From: a virus
IMG/VR virus record: IMGVR_UViG_3300048014_000353
Span: 1-64,000 of that record
DNA length: 64,000 nt
Reading direction: 5' to 3' (one strand)
Shown here: one piece after another, positions 55,139-63,422 of the stretch
Layout of the letters: each line of letters starts with the position of its first letter
Numbering within the stretch: position 1 is the stretch's first letter
Translations under genes and position numbers: made by a program
Notes under the pieces: model-generated
The model's input: only the letters and a program-made list of their open reading frames with translations
Database searches by the model: none
Told to the model about the DNA's origin: nothing

Positions 55139-56220
55139 CGCGATCGCCCTTCTTTCGACGCCTCTTGGTCCGCGATGCCCCATCCGATGGTCGGCCGCAC
55201 GGCCAGCGTGAGGGGGTCCTGGGTCGCCCCTACGAAGCCCCCGAGAAAGTGCATCTCGTAGGTGGTCGCGAAGTAGTGCCACTTGAATGGCACCTTCGCG
55301 AGACCGACCGGGAAGTCCCCCGTGCTCGGAAGACGCCCGAAACGCGGACTACCTGCCGGCTTCTGCCAGGCGACCGCTAGGTCGTTCGGTCGGAGCCCCG
55401 GGCCTCGGCCCACGAGGTATGGGAAGAACGCGTTGACCGCGCCGCTCACGAAGGGGCCGCCCGAGCCGCCCGCTGTCTTGTAGAAGCTCTCCCAGAACGC
55501 GGGGTCGGCGTTCCCCCTCATCGCCGAGACGAAGTGGTCGAGCACGCCGGTGAGCGACGCGATCCAGGGCTCGCACTCGTACTCGCCGAGCGCAGACGCG
55601 CGTTCGCGGATCTGCCGCCAATCGTCCTGGGTCCCAAGGAGGGTGATGCTCGGGATCCCGCAGCACGTTTGCATGCCGTACGTGAAATACTGGCGCATCG
55701 CGTCCAGGAGCACGATCTCAGAGGCCGCCTTCTCGACGACGCCCGTGGTCGAGAACGCCGAAACGACCAGGTCGCGTTTCTTGCCGATGTGCTCGGCGAT
55801 GCGGTCGGAGAATTCCCCGAACGCGCCCGTCCAGTCGTTGTCCAGCGAGCCTTTGACGAAGTCGTCGCGTCGGATCTCGATGTACTTCTGCCCCTCGTGC
55901 GTCACGAAGCGCGAGCGGAGCTTTTCCGCGTTAGCGTTCACGTAGTGGGCGAAGCCCTGCGCGATCGCCAGCCACACGTCGTCCGGCGAGAGCACGAGCG
56001 GGTAGTGGTCCGCGTACGCGCGATGGACGGCGTTCAGAAAGCCGTTGGTCTCGGAGGCATAGAACCGCTCGTAGCGGCGTTCGCCGATGACCTCCTGGCC
56101 GTTCGCCCCGAAGGCCTCGACCTGCACACGGCAGGTGCCGTGAATCGCTAGGGCGACGGGCCCCTGAGAGAGCTTGCCCGGCTCCCCCAGCGCAACCTTG
56201 CTCACGTCGAACGTTGTCAT
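55135..56220 (-). CDS. DUF4419 family protein
   Basis: 361 residues. VLSPDDVWLAIAQGFAHYVN, ANAEKLRSRFVTHEGQKYIE and NDWTGAFGEFSDRIAEHIGK are the DUF4419 core, followed by TCCGIPSITLLGTQDDW and EPWIASLTGVLDHFVSAMRG. The family is found in fungi, bacteria and phages; its function is unknown to me. It is unusually long among the small genes here. Confidence 0.85.
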   Translation of the reverse strand: MTTFDVSKVALGEPGKLSQGPVALAIHGTCRVQVEAFGANGQEVIGERRYERFYASETNGFLNAVHRAYADHYPLVLSPDDVWLAIAQGFAHYVNANAEKLRSRFVTHEGQKYIEIRRDDFVKGSLDNDWTGAFGEFSDRIAEHIGKKRDLVVSAFSTTGVVEKAASEIVLLDAMRQYFTYGMQTCCGIPSITLLGTQDDWRQIRERASALGEYECEPWIASLTGVLDHFVSAMRGNADPAFWESFYKTAGGSGGPFVSGAVNAFFPYLVGRGPGLRPNDLAVAWQKPAGSPRFGRLPSTGDFPVGLAKVPFKWHYFATTYEMHFLGGFVGATQDPLTLAVRPTIGWGIADQEASKEGRSR

Positions 56221-56245
56221 GGTGGTTCCCTTTCCCTGGGAGTCG

Positions 56246-56620
56246 CTAGCTGCCGTCGATGCTGGTCTTCCCGTCGTCGCGCGTCTCGCTGAAGACGATG
56301 CCGGCCGCGAGCGATCGGAGCTTGCTGGGCTTCACCGGTGTCCGGCGAAAGCGGATCGTGAGGGTCGAGCCGTCGTGGCACTCGGCCTTGAAGGTCCCAA
56401 GCGACGGGTTTTCTTTCTTCGCCGCCTCGACCAGGCGCGCGACGGCCGCCGTGAGGCTGTCGGTGTGAATGTCGTAGGGGGTCTCGGGAGCCAAGAGTCG
56501 GGCGCGAAGCACACGCACGCATTTCATCGGATTGTCGTGCGAGCCGAGGTTGTCCGGACCGACGATGACCCCATCGCAATTCACGCAGACGTTCGCCTCG
56601 GCCACTTGCCCCGTCGTCAT
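56246..56620 (-). CDS. Zinc-ribbon protein, 124 aa
   Basis: ATG 56620. It begins with VNCDGVIVGPDNLGSHDNPM, with Cys pairs ANVCVNCDG and MKCVRVL. The rest is alpha/beta (AAVARLVEAAKKENPSLGTF; ECHDGSTLTIRFRRTPVKPS). Unassigned. Confidence 0.5.
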   Translation of the reverse strand: MTTGQVAEANVCVNCDGVIVGPDNLGSHDNPMKCVRVLRARLLAPETPYDIHTDSLTAAVARLVEAAKKENPSLGTFKAECHDGSTLTIRFRRTPVKPSKLRSLAAGIVFSETRDDGKTSIDGS

Positions 56621-57213
56621 TCGGCCTCTCCATCGCAAGCGCGGGCGAGCGCCGCCCGAAGCGCGGTCCGCAGGTGGTCACGTTCCTTCGTGAGCTCGTC
56701 GCAGCGGGTCTCGGCGAGCGCGAGACGTCCTTTCAGCGTTCGGACGTAGCCTCCGATCCACTCACGAAGCGACTCGACCCCGCGCACAAGCCCAAGTGAC
56801 TCGGCTTCGACCGACGACGCGTCGAGCGCGGCGCGCGCCCCGCGAAGGTCGCGGCTCTCGTTCCACGCGGCCCGGAGCGCGGCAGCCATCTCGGCCACGT
56901 CCGCCCATGCGAACGCGAGGAACGTCGCGTCGGCGAGGATCTGCCCGTCGTCCCGGTAGTCGTTCGGGTCGAACCGCAGATGCGAGGAACGAGCCTCCCC
57001 AAGCGAGCCGCTCATCCACGCGAGGAAGCGCGGAGAGGGCGAGGGGCGCCCGGACTTCTCTGCCGGCCAAACGAAGTCCTGCGCGGTTCGGATCCAGTAG
57101 TGCACGGAATCTTCGTGCACACTCTTCTCGACGCGGAACGGCCCCGCGGTCGCAGCCCGGTGCCGCGCCTCGATCGCCTTCAGCCACGCTTCGCCCCGCG
57201 TGTCGTCAGCCAT
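56617..57213 (-). CDS. Hypothetical helical protein, 198 aa
   Basis: ATG 57213 with GGGGAGCAGG upstream. FVWPAEKSGRPSPSPRFLAW, DATFLAFAWADVAEMAAALR and a C-terminal coiled coil (RLALAETRCDELTKERDHLR). First gene of a minus-strand operon controlled by operator copy 15. Confidence 0.55.
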   Translation of the reverse strand: MADDTRGEAWLKAIEARHRAATAGPFRVEKSVHEDSVHYWIRTAQDFVWPAEKSGRPSPSPRFLAWMSGSLGEARSSHLRFDPNDYRDDGQILADATFLAFAWADVAEMAAALRAAWNESRDLRGARAALDASSVEAESLGLVRGVESLREWIGGYVRTLKGRLALAETRCDELTKERDHLRTALRAALARACDGEAE

Positions 57214-57250
57214 GCTGCCTGCTCCCCGCGCGCGCAACGCTCGCGCCGAA

Positions 57251-57282
57251 CGACTAGTATCCTAGTCACACGAAAAAGTGAA
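57251..57282 (-). promoter_or_regulatory. Promoter with operator copy 15
   Basis: Minus strand: -35 TTCACT (57277-57282), 17-bp spacer, -10 TACTAG (57254-57259). The operator CGACTAGTATCCTAGTCA (57251-57268) covers the -10, as at the helicase promoter. Confidence 0.65.
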
Positions 57283-57356
57283 GAGGGATTCGCGCGCAGG
57301 CGCGTTCATGGCAACGCGAAGGGGGGGCGGGAGTCTCCGGCGGGCGGCCCAGATCG

Positions 57357-57469
57357 TCACGGGAACTCCCCGCCGTCTTCGCGCATGTACGCCTCGAACT
57401 CCGAGAGAAACGTCCTCGCAACGTCGACGTTACCGACAAACAGACCAACTCGTGCTCGTCTTCGCTCAT
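57357..57469 (-). pseudogene. Possible small gene with a frameshift
   Basis: ATG 57469 (overlapping the upstream stop) opens MSEDEHELV; a shift of one base then gives LFVGNVDVARTFLSEFEAYM, REDGGEFP and a stop, which looks more protein-like than the unshifted frame. It may be a broken gene, or chance. Confidence 0.3.
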
Positions 57470-57648
57470 CGGAGCAGCCTTTCCGAAATCACCTTCCCGA
57501 GGAACAAACCAAGTGCTGTGCCCACGATGACCAAAGCGACCCGGAGCCGATACGATTGTTCGCCAATTCGTCGGACTCGCTCCGCGATGGCGTAGGGCGT
57601 GAGCATCGCGGGACGAGCGCTCGTTCGGTACAGATTTTCATTCTTCAT
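57466..57648 (-). CDS. Small single-span membrane protein, 60 aa
   Basis: ATG 57648. Basic N-terminus, then a C-terminal transmembrane helix (RVALVIVGTALGLFLGKVIS). Coupled to the genes on both sides. Confidence 0.5.
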   Translation of the reverse strand: MKNENLYRTSARPAMLTPYAIAERVRRIGEQSYRLRVALVIVGTALGLFLGKVISERLLR

Positions 57649-57842
57649 CGCGCGCACCCCTTTGGACACGGTCGAATCTCATGCCGGCGCGCCCCTTCGC
57701 GCAGGCGACCCACACGGGTCGTGGGGAAGCGGTACGGCATCCACTCGCTCCAGTCCCAGCGCCCGGCGCCCCACCGAGCGACCAGACCCGAGCCACGGCA
57801 GTCGGGGCAGGAGAGGGAAGACGTGGCGGACGTGGCGGTCAC
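57645..57842 (-). CDS. DnaJ-type zinc-finger protein, 65 aa
   Basis: GTG 57842, overlapping the upstream stop. SCPDCRGSGLVARWG and RPCPKGC give CxxC...CxxxC; the middle is aromatic (WSEWMPYRFPTTRV). The same CxxCxGxG half-finger appears in 45181-45450 and 62544-62771. Confidence 0.5.
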   Translation of the reverse strand: MTATSATSSLSCPDCRGSGLVARWGAGRWDWSEWMPYRFPTTRVGRLREGARRHEIRPCPKGCAR

Positions 57843-58120
57843 GGGCGGGCTCCCCAGGGATGCGGGTAGGCCCAATGCCCCTCCAGATTGATGCCGGGCA
57901 TCCTCACGTGCTCGGACGCGAACTGGAGCGCCCTGGTGGCTGCCTCATCGGGTTTACCTGCCTGCGCCTGGCATCGATCCCCGTTGATCAGGCTCGTGAT
58001 TCGGCACTCCCAGTAGTGGTATGGCTCCTCTCCGACCTTGCGGAGCGCCACGCGAACCTTCTTCGGGTCCGCGCGGAAGCGAACATAGGTCCCGATCCTC
58101 AGGATGATACTATCGCTCAC
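57839..58120 (-). CDS. Hypothetical protein, 93 aa
   Basis: GTG 58120. Beta-rich start (ILRIGTYVRFRADPKKVRVA), then WECRITSLINGDRCQAQAGK and a helix (ATRALQFASEHVRMPG). No family recognised. Confidence 0.5.
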   Translation of the reverse strand: MSDSIILRIGTYVRFRADPKKVRVALRKVGEEPYHYWECRITSLINGDRCQAQAGKPDEAATRALQFASEHVRMPGINLEGHWAYPHPWGARP

Positions 58121-58254
58121 AACGTGCCTCCGTCCAACACCGCCGGCACGCAGCGATCCCCTTCGGCGATGGCCCCGCCACGTCCCTCGCAGAGGCCGCT
58201 CCTGCGCTCCTCCGGGAGCACGATCCGAATCTCGACGGTCTTCGCGCCGCTCAC
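58117..58254 (-). CDS. Very small protein, 45 aa
   Basis: GTG 58254 overlapping the next gene's stop: KTVEIRIVLPEERRSGLCEG, then RGGAIAEGDRC. Overlaps at both ends support coding; too short to classify. Confidence 0.4.
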   Translation of the reverse strand: MSGAKTVEIRIVLPEERRSGLCEGRGGAIAEGDRCVPAVLDGGTL

Positions 58255-58496
58255 GTCGCCACCGACACGCTCGTGCGCTCCGGCACGTCGATGTCCACGT
58301 AGCGGTGCGCCCCCGGCGTCACCGTCAACGTCGAGAGGCGCGCCCCCTCCCCGAGGAAGATGAGCAGCTCCTCCACCAGGCTCGCGGTCGCGGCCTCGGA
58401 GGTCGGCCCCTCGGCCGAGACGTCCGCGTCGTAGCAGGTGGCGACGAAGACCCCGTCGCTCCCATTCACCTCGGCAAAGAACCGCTTGATCGCCAT
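58251..58496 (-). CDS. Hypothetical protein, HicB-like pattern, 81 aa
   Basis: ATG 58496. IKRFFAEVNGSDGVFVATCY then DADVSAEGPTSEAATASLVE, ELLIFLGE: the strand-strand-'gxT..EA...l.e.l' order resembles HicB N-terminal folds, without the DNA-binding C-terminus. Unproven. Confidence 0.5.
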   Translation of the reverse strand: MAIKRFFAEVNGSDGVFVATCYDADVSAEGPTSEAATASLVEELLIFLGEGARLSTLTVTPGAHRYVDIDVPERTSVSVAT

Positions 58497-58571
58497 GCGC
58501 GCCCGCCTCCCGATCCTCGCCGGAGACCCTAGGAGGCGCCATGGAGTAACCGCGAGCGGAAAAGCGCGCAC

Positions 58572-58799
58572 CTACTTCTTTTTGCGGTCCAACTGCGCGA
58601 TGGCGAGCGACACGACCGCCGACCGGCTCAAGCCCAAGGATTCCGAGAGCCGAGCGATCATCTCCACGGTCTCGGTCGCCAACGAAAACGTGACGTTCGG
58701 GCGGCCGGCCGCCGCGCGCGCGGCGTAGGAGCGCGACGTTCCCGAGCGAGACTTCTTGGGCGGCATAGATGTCGGGGGCGTGTGGGTGTCGGAGCTCAT
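58572..58799 (-). CDS. Ribbon-helix-helix DNA-binding protein (copy A)
   Basis: 75 residues from ATG 58799. The RHH core is GRPNVTFSLATETVEMIARL, SESLGLSRSAVVSLAIAQLD, RKKK: strand plus two helices, MetJ/Arc type. It is nearly identical to the protein at 63423-63623 (both share KSRSGTSRSY and ETVEMIARLSESLGLSRSAV). A transcriptional regulator, duplicated. Confidence 0.75.
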   Translation of the reverse strand: MSSDTHTPPTSMPPKKSRSGTSRSYAARAAAGRPNVTFSLATETVEMIARLSESLGLSRSAVVSLAIAQLDRKKK

Positions 58800-59098
58800 C
58801 GCAGGTGATCCCTCGCCTCGACCGAGACGACCACAAGCAGTCGCCCCTCGCGGAGGACGCGCGCGCTCACGTCGATCTGCGTCGCGCGCGAGCGTGCACG
58901 GATGCGCATCGGAGGCGCCTCGTCGAGGACGCGCGCGTCGAGGAGCAGCTCCGTCAGCTCGCGGCGTGCCTCCTCGATGCGGAGGCTGCGCTGCTTGGCG
59001 TATTGCTCGGCGGCCGTCAGGGTGACGTACACTTGGCCGAGCGTCGCGAGACGCGGGCGGTCCGCGTCCTCCGAGGGGGGACGGCGAAGAGCGGTCAT
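58796..59098 (-). CDS. Hypothetical protein, 100 aa
   Basis: ATG 59098. Middle helix with AAEQYAKQRSLRIEEARREL, then beta strands (RATQIDVSARVLREGRLLVV, V). Overlaps both neighbours. Unassigned. Confidence 0.5.
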   Translation of the reverse strand: MTALRRPPSEDADRPRLATLGQVYVTLTAAEQYAKQRSLRIEEARRELTELLLDARVLDEAPPMRIRARSRATQIDVSARVLREGRLLVVVSVEARDHLR

Positions 59099-59748
59099 GA
59101 TCGATCCTCTGGCTCCCACGCTTCACTGTACTCCCGATCGGCGAACAACTCACGGAGACCGGTGATCTGCTTCAAGCGCAGCACTTCGTCCGGATCCATC
59201 CCGAGTTCTTTCACGATCGCCTTGTCGTCCCACCCGGCGCGCGTCAGGTCAGCGACGATGTCCATCATCGACGATACGGCATGCTTGCCGCGAGCTCGAT
59301 TGTGCCGAATCGTGGCTGCGACGCGATCCTTCCGGTCGGCTCGCTCCGCTTTGATGCGCACGACCGGAAGATGTCCGTGAAGACGAGCGGCAATGGATTC
59401 CACCTCTTTACCTACGCGATGACGGTGGAATCCGTCGACGACCTCATCCACGTCATCCACATGGTGCGCAACGATGGGTTGTGTATATCCATCGCACTCG
59501 ATCGAGTGCGCAAGGAGCTTCATCTCGGGCGGCGCGACTCGGTTCGGGTTGTAATCGTTTCCGCGGACGAGTGGGCCCGGCAGCCAAAGGACCAGGTCCA
59601 CGGGCTCTGACGCAAATGGGCTCACCGCATGAAGGGCCGAACGCACGGCATTCAGCGCCTCTATCCGGTCACCGACATCCGGTAGATCCACGATCGCCCC
59701 CGCCAGTTCGGACGCCAGCTTCAGAATCAACCCTGCTCCAGTCGCCAC
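59095..59748 (-). CDS. ParB/Srx-type domain protein, Ib-regulator IbrB-like
   Basis: 217 residues from GTG 59748. NDYNPNRVAPPEMKLLAHSI followed by CDGYTQPIVAHHVDDVDEVV, DGFHRHRVGKEVESI is the ParB N-terminal/sulfiredoxin-like fold (the G-x-HR motif), and AATIRHNRARGKH is the box III part. Immediately downstream of, and overlapping by 22 bases, an IbrA-like PAPS-reductase-type gene: the two form the pair known from E. coli prophages and many phages. Suspected to modify DNA or act as an NTP-dependent switch. Confidence 0.8.
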   Translation of the reverse strand: MATGAGLILKLASELAGAIVDLPDVGDRIEALNAVRSALHAVSPFASEPVDLVLWLPGPLVRGNDYNPNRVAPPEMKLLAHSIECDGYTQPIVAHHVDDVDEVVDGFHRHRVGKEVESIAARLHGHLPVVRIKAERADRKDRVAATIRHNRARGKHAVSSMMDIVADLTRAGWDDKAIVKELGMDPDEVLRLKQITGLRELFADREYSEAWEPEDRS

Positions 59749-60983
59749 TTCAACCTCCGCTCACGCATCGCGCGCTTGTACTTGTCGAATGCCGTCGAAC
59801 TCTGCTGCGAGAAACTGAGCCCCTTGCAGATGCGATCGTTCTTCAGGATCACCTTGCAGATTCGACGCCAGGATGGCGCTTTTCGCGCCGCCTCCAATTT
59901 CGGATCGGCCTCGTCCGCAACAGGGATTCCCTTGTTCGACCACCAATGGAGGAAGATGTCGATCTTGGTCTCGTAGTGCTCGCGCTCCGCATCGGGCAGC
60001 GAGTCGAGAAGGAACCGCGCATAGGACTGCCACGTATGGCCTTCCGGAAGCGATACCTTGCCGTTACCGAGAACGTTGCCGCGTTCGCGTGCGTAGAGCG
60101 CGCCGCTGTTGGCGCCGTAGACCCGGTTGACGACCCGCGACCACGTGTCCGGCTCCAGCACATGGTACAGCCAGAGGCCCTTGCGCTGGTCGTCGCCGTA
60201 CGGCTGGCAGATGCGCATCTGGTGCGGGCTCAGCCCGGCCAGGTGCATCTGATCGTAGATCCGGTTGTAGATGCATCCCTCTCGTGATGTGTAGGTCCAG
60301 ATGTCCTCCGTCCTCCAGTCATAGATCGGATAGACGTTGTAGACAGCGCGCCCCTTCCACGACGTCCATGGTCGCCCGTCGAATCGCGAGTTTCGGCGTT
60401 GCGCGATGGCGCGCCAACGGTTGAGCGATTCCGCCGTACGGATCCCAACCAGGCATGCCGTGGCTTTGCCGGCCCCGTACCAATGGCCGAACTCCGCGAC
60501 AAACTCTTCGAACTCCATACCAGGTCGAAAAAATGGAAAGCGAGAGCCATCGCCGATGGCCTCCGTCGGCATGGGGCGCACCCAGTCTTCTCGCCGCTCG
60601 GGGTCCCAGCACGTCCAGAACGGATGCGCTGTGCTGACGGCGTTTCGCAGATTCAGTGGCAAAGCGAGCCAGTACGGCTCGATGACGTCTGCGTACTCGG
60701 CGAACATCTCCCGAACGCAGTCGATGGTCGCGAGGTACTGTGCCTCCAGGTCAAGGTAGAGGACCCCGAGTTTGCGACCACGCCGGCGAGCCTCTCGCGC
60801 GGCGATGTGCATCATGACCGTGCTGTCCTTGCCGCTCGGTCCAGACAGGTAGACGCGTGGAAACGTGTCGAAGGTCCACGCGACCCGCTGCTCCGCGGCC
60901 TCAACTACGCTGATGCCGAGATTGCGACGGTCGGCGCGTCGAGCGCGGCCAACGACTGCCGGATCGTTTCGTCCCTCGTGCAT
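59727..60983 (-). CDS. PAPS-reductase-like (DUF3440) protein, IbrA-like
   Basis: 418 residues from ATG 60983. N-type ATP pyrophosphatase loop VYLSGPSGKDSTVMMHIAAR (SGPSGKDS rather than SGGKDS), then GVLYLDLEAQYLATIDCVRE, PFWTCWDPERREDWVRPMPT, WKGRAVYNVYPIYDWRTEDI and DKYKRAMRERRLKWRLEQG; these are DUF3440/IbrA landmarks. PP-loop enzymes of this type transfer or activate sulfur or other groups. It pairs with the ParB-like gene downstream. The exact start is uncertain because the first 79 bases overlap the upstream gene. Confidence 0.82.
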   Translation of the reverse strand: MHEGRNDPAVVGRARRADRRNLGISVVEAAEQRVAWTFDTFPRVYLSGPSGKDSTVMMHIAAREARRRGRKLGVLYLDLEAQYLATIDCVREMFAEYADVIEPYWLALPLNLRNAVSTAHPFWTCWDPERREDWVRPMPTEAIGDGSRFPFFRPGMEFEEFVAEFGHWYGAGKATACLVGIRTAESLNRWRAIAQRRNSRFDGRPWTSWKGRAVYNVYPIYDWRTEDIWTYTSREGCIYNRIYDQMHLAGLSPHQMRICQPYGDDQRKGLWLYHVLEPDTWSRVVNRVYGANSGALYARERGNVLGNGKVSLPEGHTWQSYARFLLDSLPDAEREHYETKIDIFLHWWSNKGIPVADEADPKLEAARKAPSWRRICKVILKNDRICKGLSFSQQSSTAFDKYKRAMRERRLKWRLEQG

Positions 60984-61312
60984 TGCGCTTCCTCCAGGAT
61001 TCGCGTGACATCGTCTTGAGCCACACCCACGACATCGCCGGCGCCGTTGACACGAACAAAGAATCGCTCCTCCTTTGCGCGCGTCCGCCACCGATTCACT
61101 TCGTAAAGGCGCCCGTGCTCCAGTTGAAAGTAGAGCTTCGTACCGCGCCCCTTCCGATCGGCATCCGTATAGTCGCGCGAGCCGTTGACGAACCGGCGTT
61201 CGTAGCCGCGTTTGGCGTCTAGCCCCAAAAGTTGGGCGACCCACGGTCGTCGCTCCGGCCCTCGCCCACGCGGATGGGGCCCCCACTCCTCCAGACCGTA
61301 GAGGGCAATCAT
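60905..61312 (-). CDS. Hypothetical protein upstream of the IbrA-like gene, 135 aa
   Basis: ATG 61312. IALYGLEEWGPHPRGRGPER, RFVNGSRDYTDADRKGRGTK, LYFQLEHGRLYEVNRWRTRA and ERFFVRVNGAGDVVGVAQDD: beta-rich protein with aromatic residues, apparently specific to this operon. It overlaps IbrA by 79 bases, an arrangement expected of coupled expression. Confidence 0.55.
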   Translation of the reverse strand: MIALYGLEEWGPHPRGRGPERRPWVAQLLGLDAKRGYERRFVNGSRDYTDADRKGRGTKLYFQLEHGRLYEVNRWRTRAKEERFFVRVNGAGDVVGVAQDDVTRILEEAQCTRDETIRQSLAALDAPTVAISASA

Positions 61313-62547
61313 GCCCGCTCCGCCAAGCGCCATTGCGCCAGTCTCCCCGCAGTTGTGAAACTAAGGACGCGTCGGAACCCATCGAGCCATTCGACCAGCG
61401 GCTCGAGTTCGAGAGCGGCGACGATGAGCGTCTCTGCATCGAAACCCGCTAGACGAAGAGCGCGGGCGGCAGACCACGGACGACCTGACGCTAAGTCACG
61501 TCGGGCGCGCCGAAGACTATCGACGCCACTCATCGCGCGTTCGTCATAGCCCCAATTCGTTGCGTTGCCGCCGCGGCTCGCAACCTTTGCGATGCTCACG
61601 AGATCGAGGTCTTCTTTTGAAGCGAGATGCTCAAGTTGGCGCGCCACATCGTCAAGCTCTTTCGCTTCCGCACGCTCCCGTTTGGTCTTCTCGCGTGATC
61701 GAACATCTGCCGCACGTCGGTAGTTACGGGATGCGAGAGCGAGGCGTCGTCGAAGGAGTTTCTCCGCTGCCCCAATGGCCCGCTCGACTCGGGCCATCTC
61801 TTCTTCCTGCGACGCTCTTGGCAATCCGGTCTGGTCGCCCACGCAGTCCAGACCACCGACCATCGCGTCGACGATCGTCACGCTGGTGCCCTCGATCCAC
61901 GGCGGAACGCCTTGGGGCCAGAGGCGATCCCACGTGTGCGTTTTTGCGAGCATGGGATGCTCCATGACCTTTCCGAGGCGTCCGTAGCAGGTCCTGAGTC
62001 CCTGCGCGACGAGCCGAGGTCGGATCCACTGCTCCGGCGGGAACTCCGTCTCCGGCACATCCTGATACGGCGATCGACCACCGTAGCCACGCCACGTCGG
62101 AAGCGCGATCTGACGCCAACCCGTTGGCATCGTGGGAGTGAGAGTAACGCCGTCCTTGACGGCGGCGCCGTCGCGCTGGACGAGCTCTCCGTCGAAACGC
62201 ACGTCCCCCTTTGGTGCATATGCGGCAGCGTAAGACTTCTCGGAGAATAGCCCTAGATCTTCCACGCCCGGGTGAGCCGCCACGCCCGTGTCCCACGCCG
62301 TTCCGTCTGCAACGTTGAGGATCCCGATAGTCCCAGCGTCCGTGAGGCACGGGAGCACGTGCCACTGCGACGCGCCCATCATGTCTCCGCGCCCGTACAC
62401 GCGCGCTACCACTACGCGCAGCTGCGCGGCGGCAGCGGTTCGCGAAGCGTCGACCGAGCGCGCGACCTCCGAAACCAGCGCCGCCGCTGCGAGATCGCTG
62501 TCGTGCATCCCGCGAGCCTCACCGATCGTAAAACCATTGGTTTTCAT
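61309..62547 (-). CDS. Conserved hypothetical, 412 aa
   Basis: The N-terminal 230 residues are alpha/beta (AQLRVVVARVYGRGDMMGAS; WHVLPCLTDAGTIGILNVAD; TLTPTMPTGWRQIALPTWRG), followed by an Arg-rich coiled coil (LLRRRLALASRNYRRAADVR; EKTKRERAEAKELDDVARQL). No family recognised. Overlaps the next gene by 4 bases. Confidence 0.55.
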   Translation of the reverse strand: MKTNGFTIGEARGMHDSDLAAAALVSEVARSVDASRTAAAAQLRVVVARVYGRGDMMGASQWHVLPCLTDAGTIGILNVADGTAWDTGVAAHPGVEDLGLFSEKSYAAAYAPKGDVRFDGELVQRDGAAVKDGVTLTPTMPTGWRQIALPTWRGYGGRSPYQDVPETEFPPEQWIRPRLVAQGLRTCYGRLGKVMEHPMLAKTHTWDRLWPQGVPPWIEGTSVTIVDAMVGGLDCVGDQTGLPRASQEEEMARVERAIGAAEKLLRRRLALASRNYRRAADVRSREKTKRERAEAKELDDVARQLEHLASKEDLDLVSIAKVASRGGNATNWGYDERAMSGVDSLRRARRDLASGRPWSAARALRLAGFDAETLIVAALELEPLVEWLDGFRRVLSFTTAGRLAQWRLAERA

Positions 62548-62771
62548 TCGTCGTCTCCCTGGTTCGAATACTCGTTATTTATCGTGCGTCCGTGGAGGGC
62601 GAGCGCCAGGCAGTCGCGCGACTCCTCCGACAAGGGGACGAAGCGCGGATCGTCGTAGACCACGCCATGCCCGTCGCAATCAGGGCAGAGCGGAGAGCCG
62701 TGGTCCTCATCGGGCACGTGTCCGGTGCCGTCGCAGCGCGGGCAGTCACGGCGCGTGGCTTGGGCGCTCAC
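62544..62771 (-). CDS. DnaJ-type double zinc-finger protein, 75 aa
   Basis: GTG 62771, overlapping the preceding stop. Two CxxCxGxG units: DCPRCDGTGHVPDED and LCPDCDGHGVVYDD, the DnaJ central-domain pattern, here alone. Likely RNA- or protein-binding. Confidence 0.6.
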   Translation of the reverse strand: MSAQATRRDCPRCDGTGHVPDEDHGSPLCPDCDGHGVVYDDPRFVPLSEESRDCLALALHGRTINNEYSNQGDDE

Positions 62772-62944
62772 GACAGGGCCTCGCGTGTCCGCGTCTGGCA
62801 CCAGAGCCCATCGACACGTGTCAGATCCTGGCGCAGCACCTCACGCACCTCGCGCGCGTGCTTGCTCTCGACGAGCACCTCGCGGACCCCACCGTCCGCT
62901 TGCGGGATGCGCGCGACAACTACCCAGGCCATTTTGATCGTCAT
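62768..62944 (-). CDS. Very small protein, 58 aa
   Basis: ATG 62944 with GAGGAGGATGAGGGG upstream. KMAWVVVARIPQADGGVREV, LVESKHAREVREVLRQDLTR. Overlaps the next gene at GTGA. No family recognised. Confidence 0.5.
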   Translation of the reverse strand: MTIKMAWVVVARIPQADGGVREVLVESKHAREVREVLRQDLTRVDGLWCQTRTREALS

Positions 62945-63023
62945 CCCCTCATCCTCCTCTGCGGATCGATGGCCGCGTCCCGGGTCGCCTCACGACGGCC
63001 CGGACCGCGGTCCGCGAGCGCTC

Positions 63024-63296
63024 TCAGCAGTGCCCGCACTCTCCATCCTGCGTCAGCGGCCCGTACGCACCGCACTCCCAGCAGCTCCCCGTTTTGACGT
63101 AGCGCTCGCCCGAGTAGCTACGGCGCGCGTACGACCCACGTCGTCCGGAGGACGGTGCGACGGCACTCGGCGTGGTGGACGGAGCGCAGCTCGCGTGGCT
63201 AGCCTTGACGCCCCTGGACCAGTTGACCTTGGAGCCGACCTGGATAGCAAGTCCGCAGCAGGGGCACTTCGAGTCGAATTTCGCGGTGATGACCAT
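63024..63296 (-). CDS. Zinc-ribbon protein, 90 aa
   Basis: ATG 63296 with GGAGGGTT upstream. Two zinc ribbons: KCPCCGLAIQVGSKVNWSRG...C and SCWECGAYGPLTQDGECGHC. The centre is Ser/Arg-rich. Its promoter appears to be at 63393-63420. Confidence 0.6.
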   Translation of the reverse strand: MVITAKFDSKCPCCGLAIQVGSKVNWSRGVKASHASCAPSTTPSAVAPSSGRRGSYARRSYSGERYVKTGSCWECGAYGPLTQDGECGHC

Positions 63297-63392
63297 GGGA
63301 GAACCCTCCACCAAGTGAGCCGCCCCCGGTCGGGGCGGAGATTCGTGGGCGACATCGTCGCCGCGCACGCCAGCGTGTTGCTGACCAGACTC

Positions 63393-63420
63393 AATCTAGC
63401 ATGCGGTACATACCGCGCAA
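63393..63420 (-). promoter_or_regulatory. Promoter with a different palindrome
   Basis: Minus strand: -35 TTGCGC (63415-63420), 16-bp spacer, -10 TAGATT (63393-63398). The spacer holds GCGGTACATACCGC (63403-63416), a 6-bp-arm inverted repeat unlike the main operator. The -35/-10 pair nearly equals that at 972-999. The nearest downstream gene, 63296, starts about 95 bases later. Confidence 0.5.
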
Positions 63421-63422
63421 GC

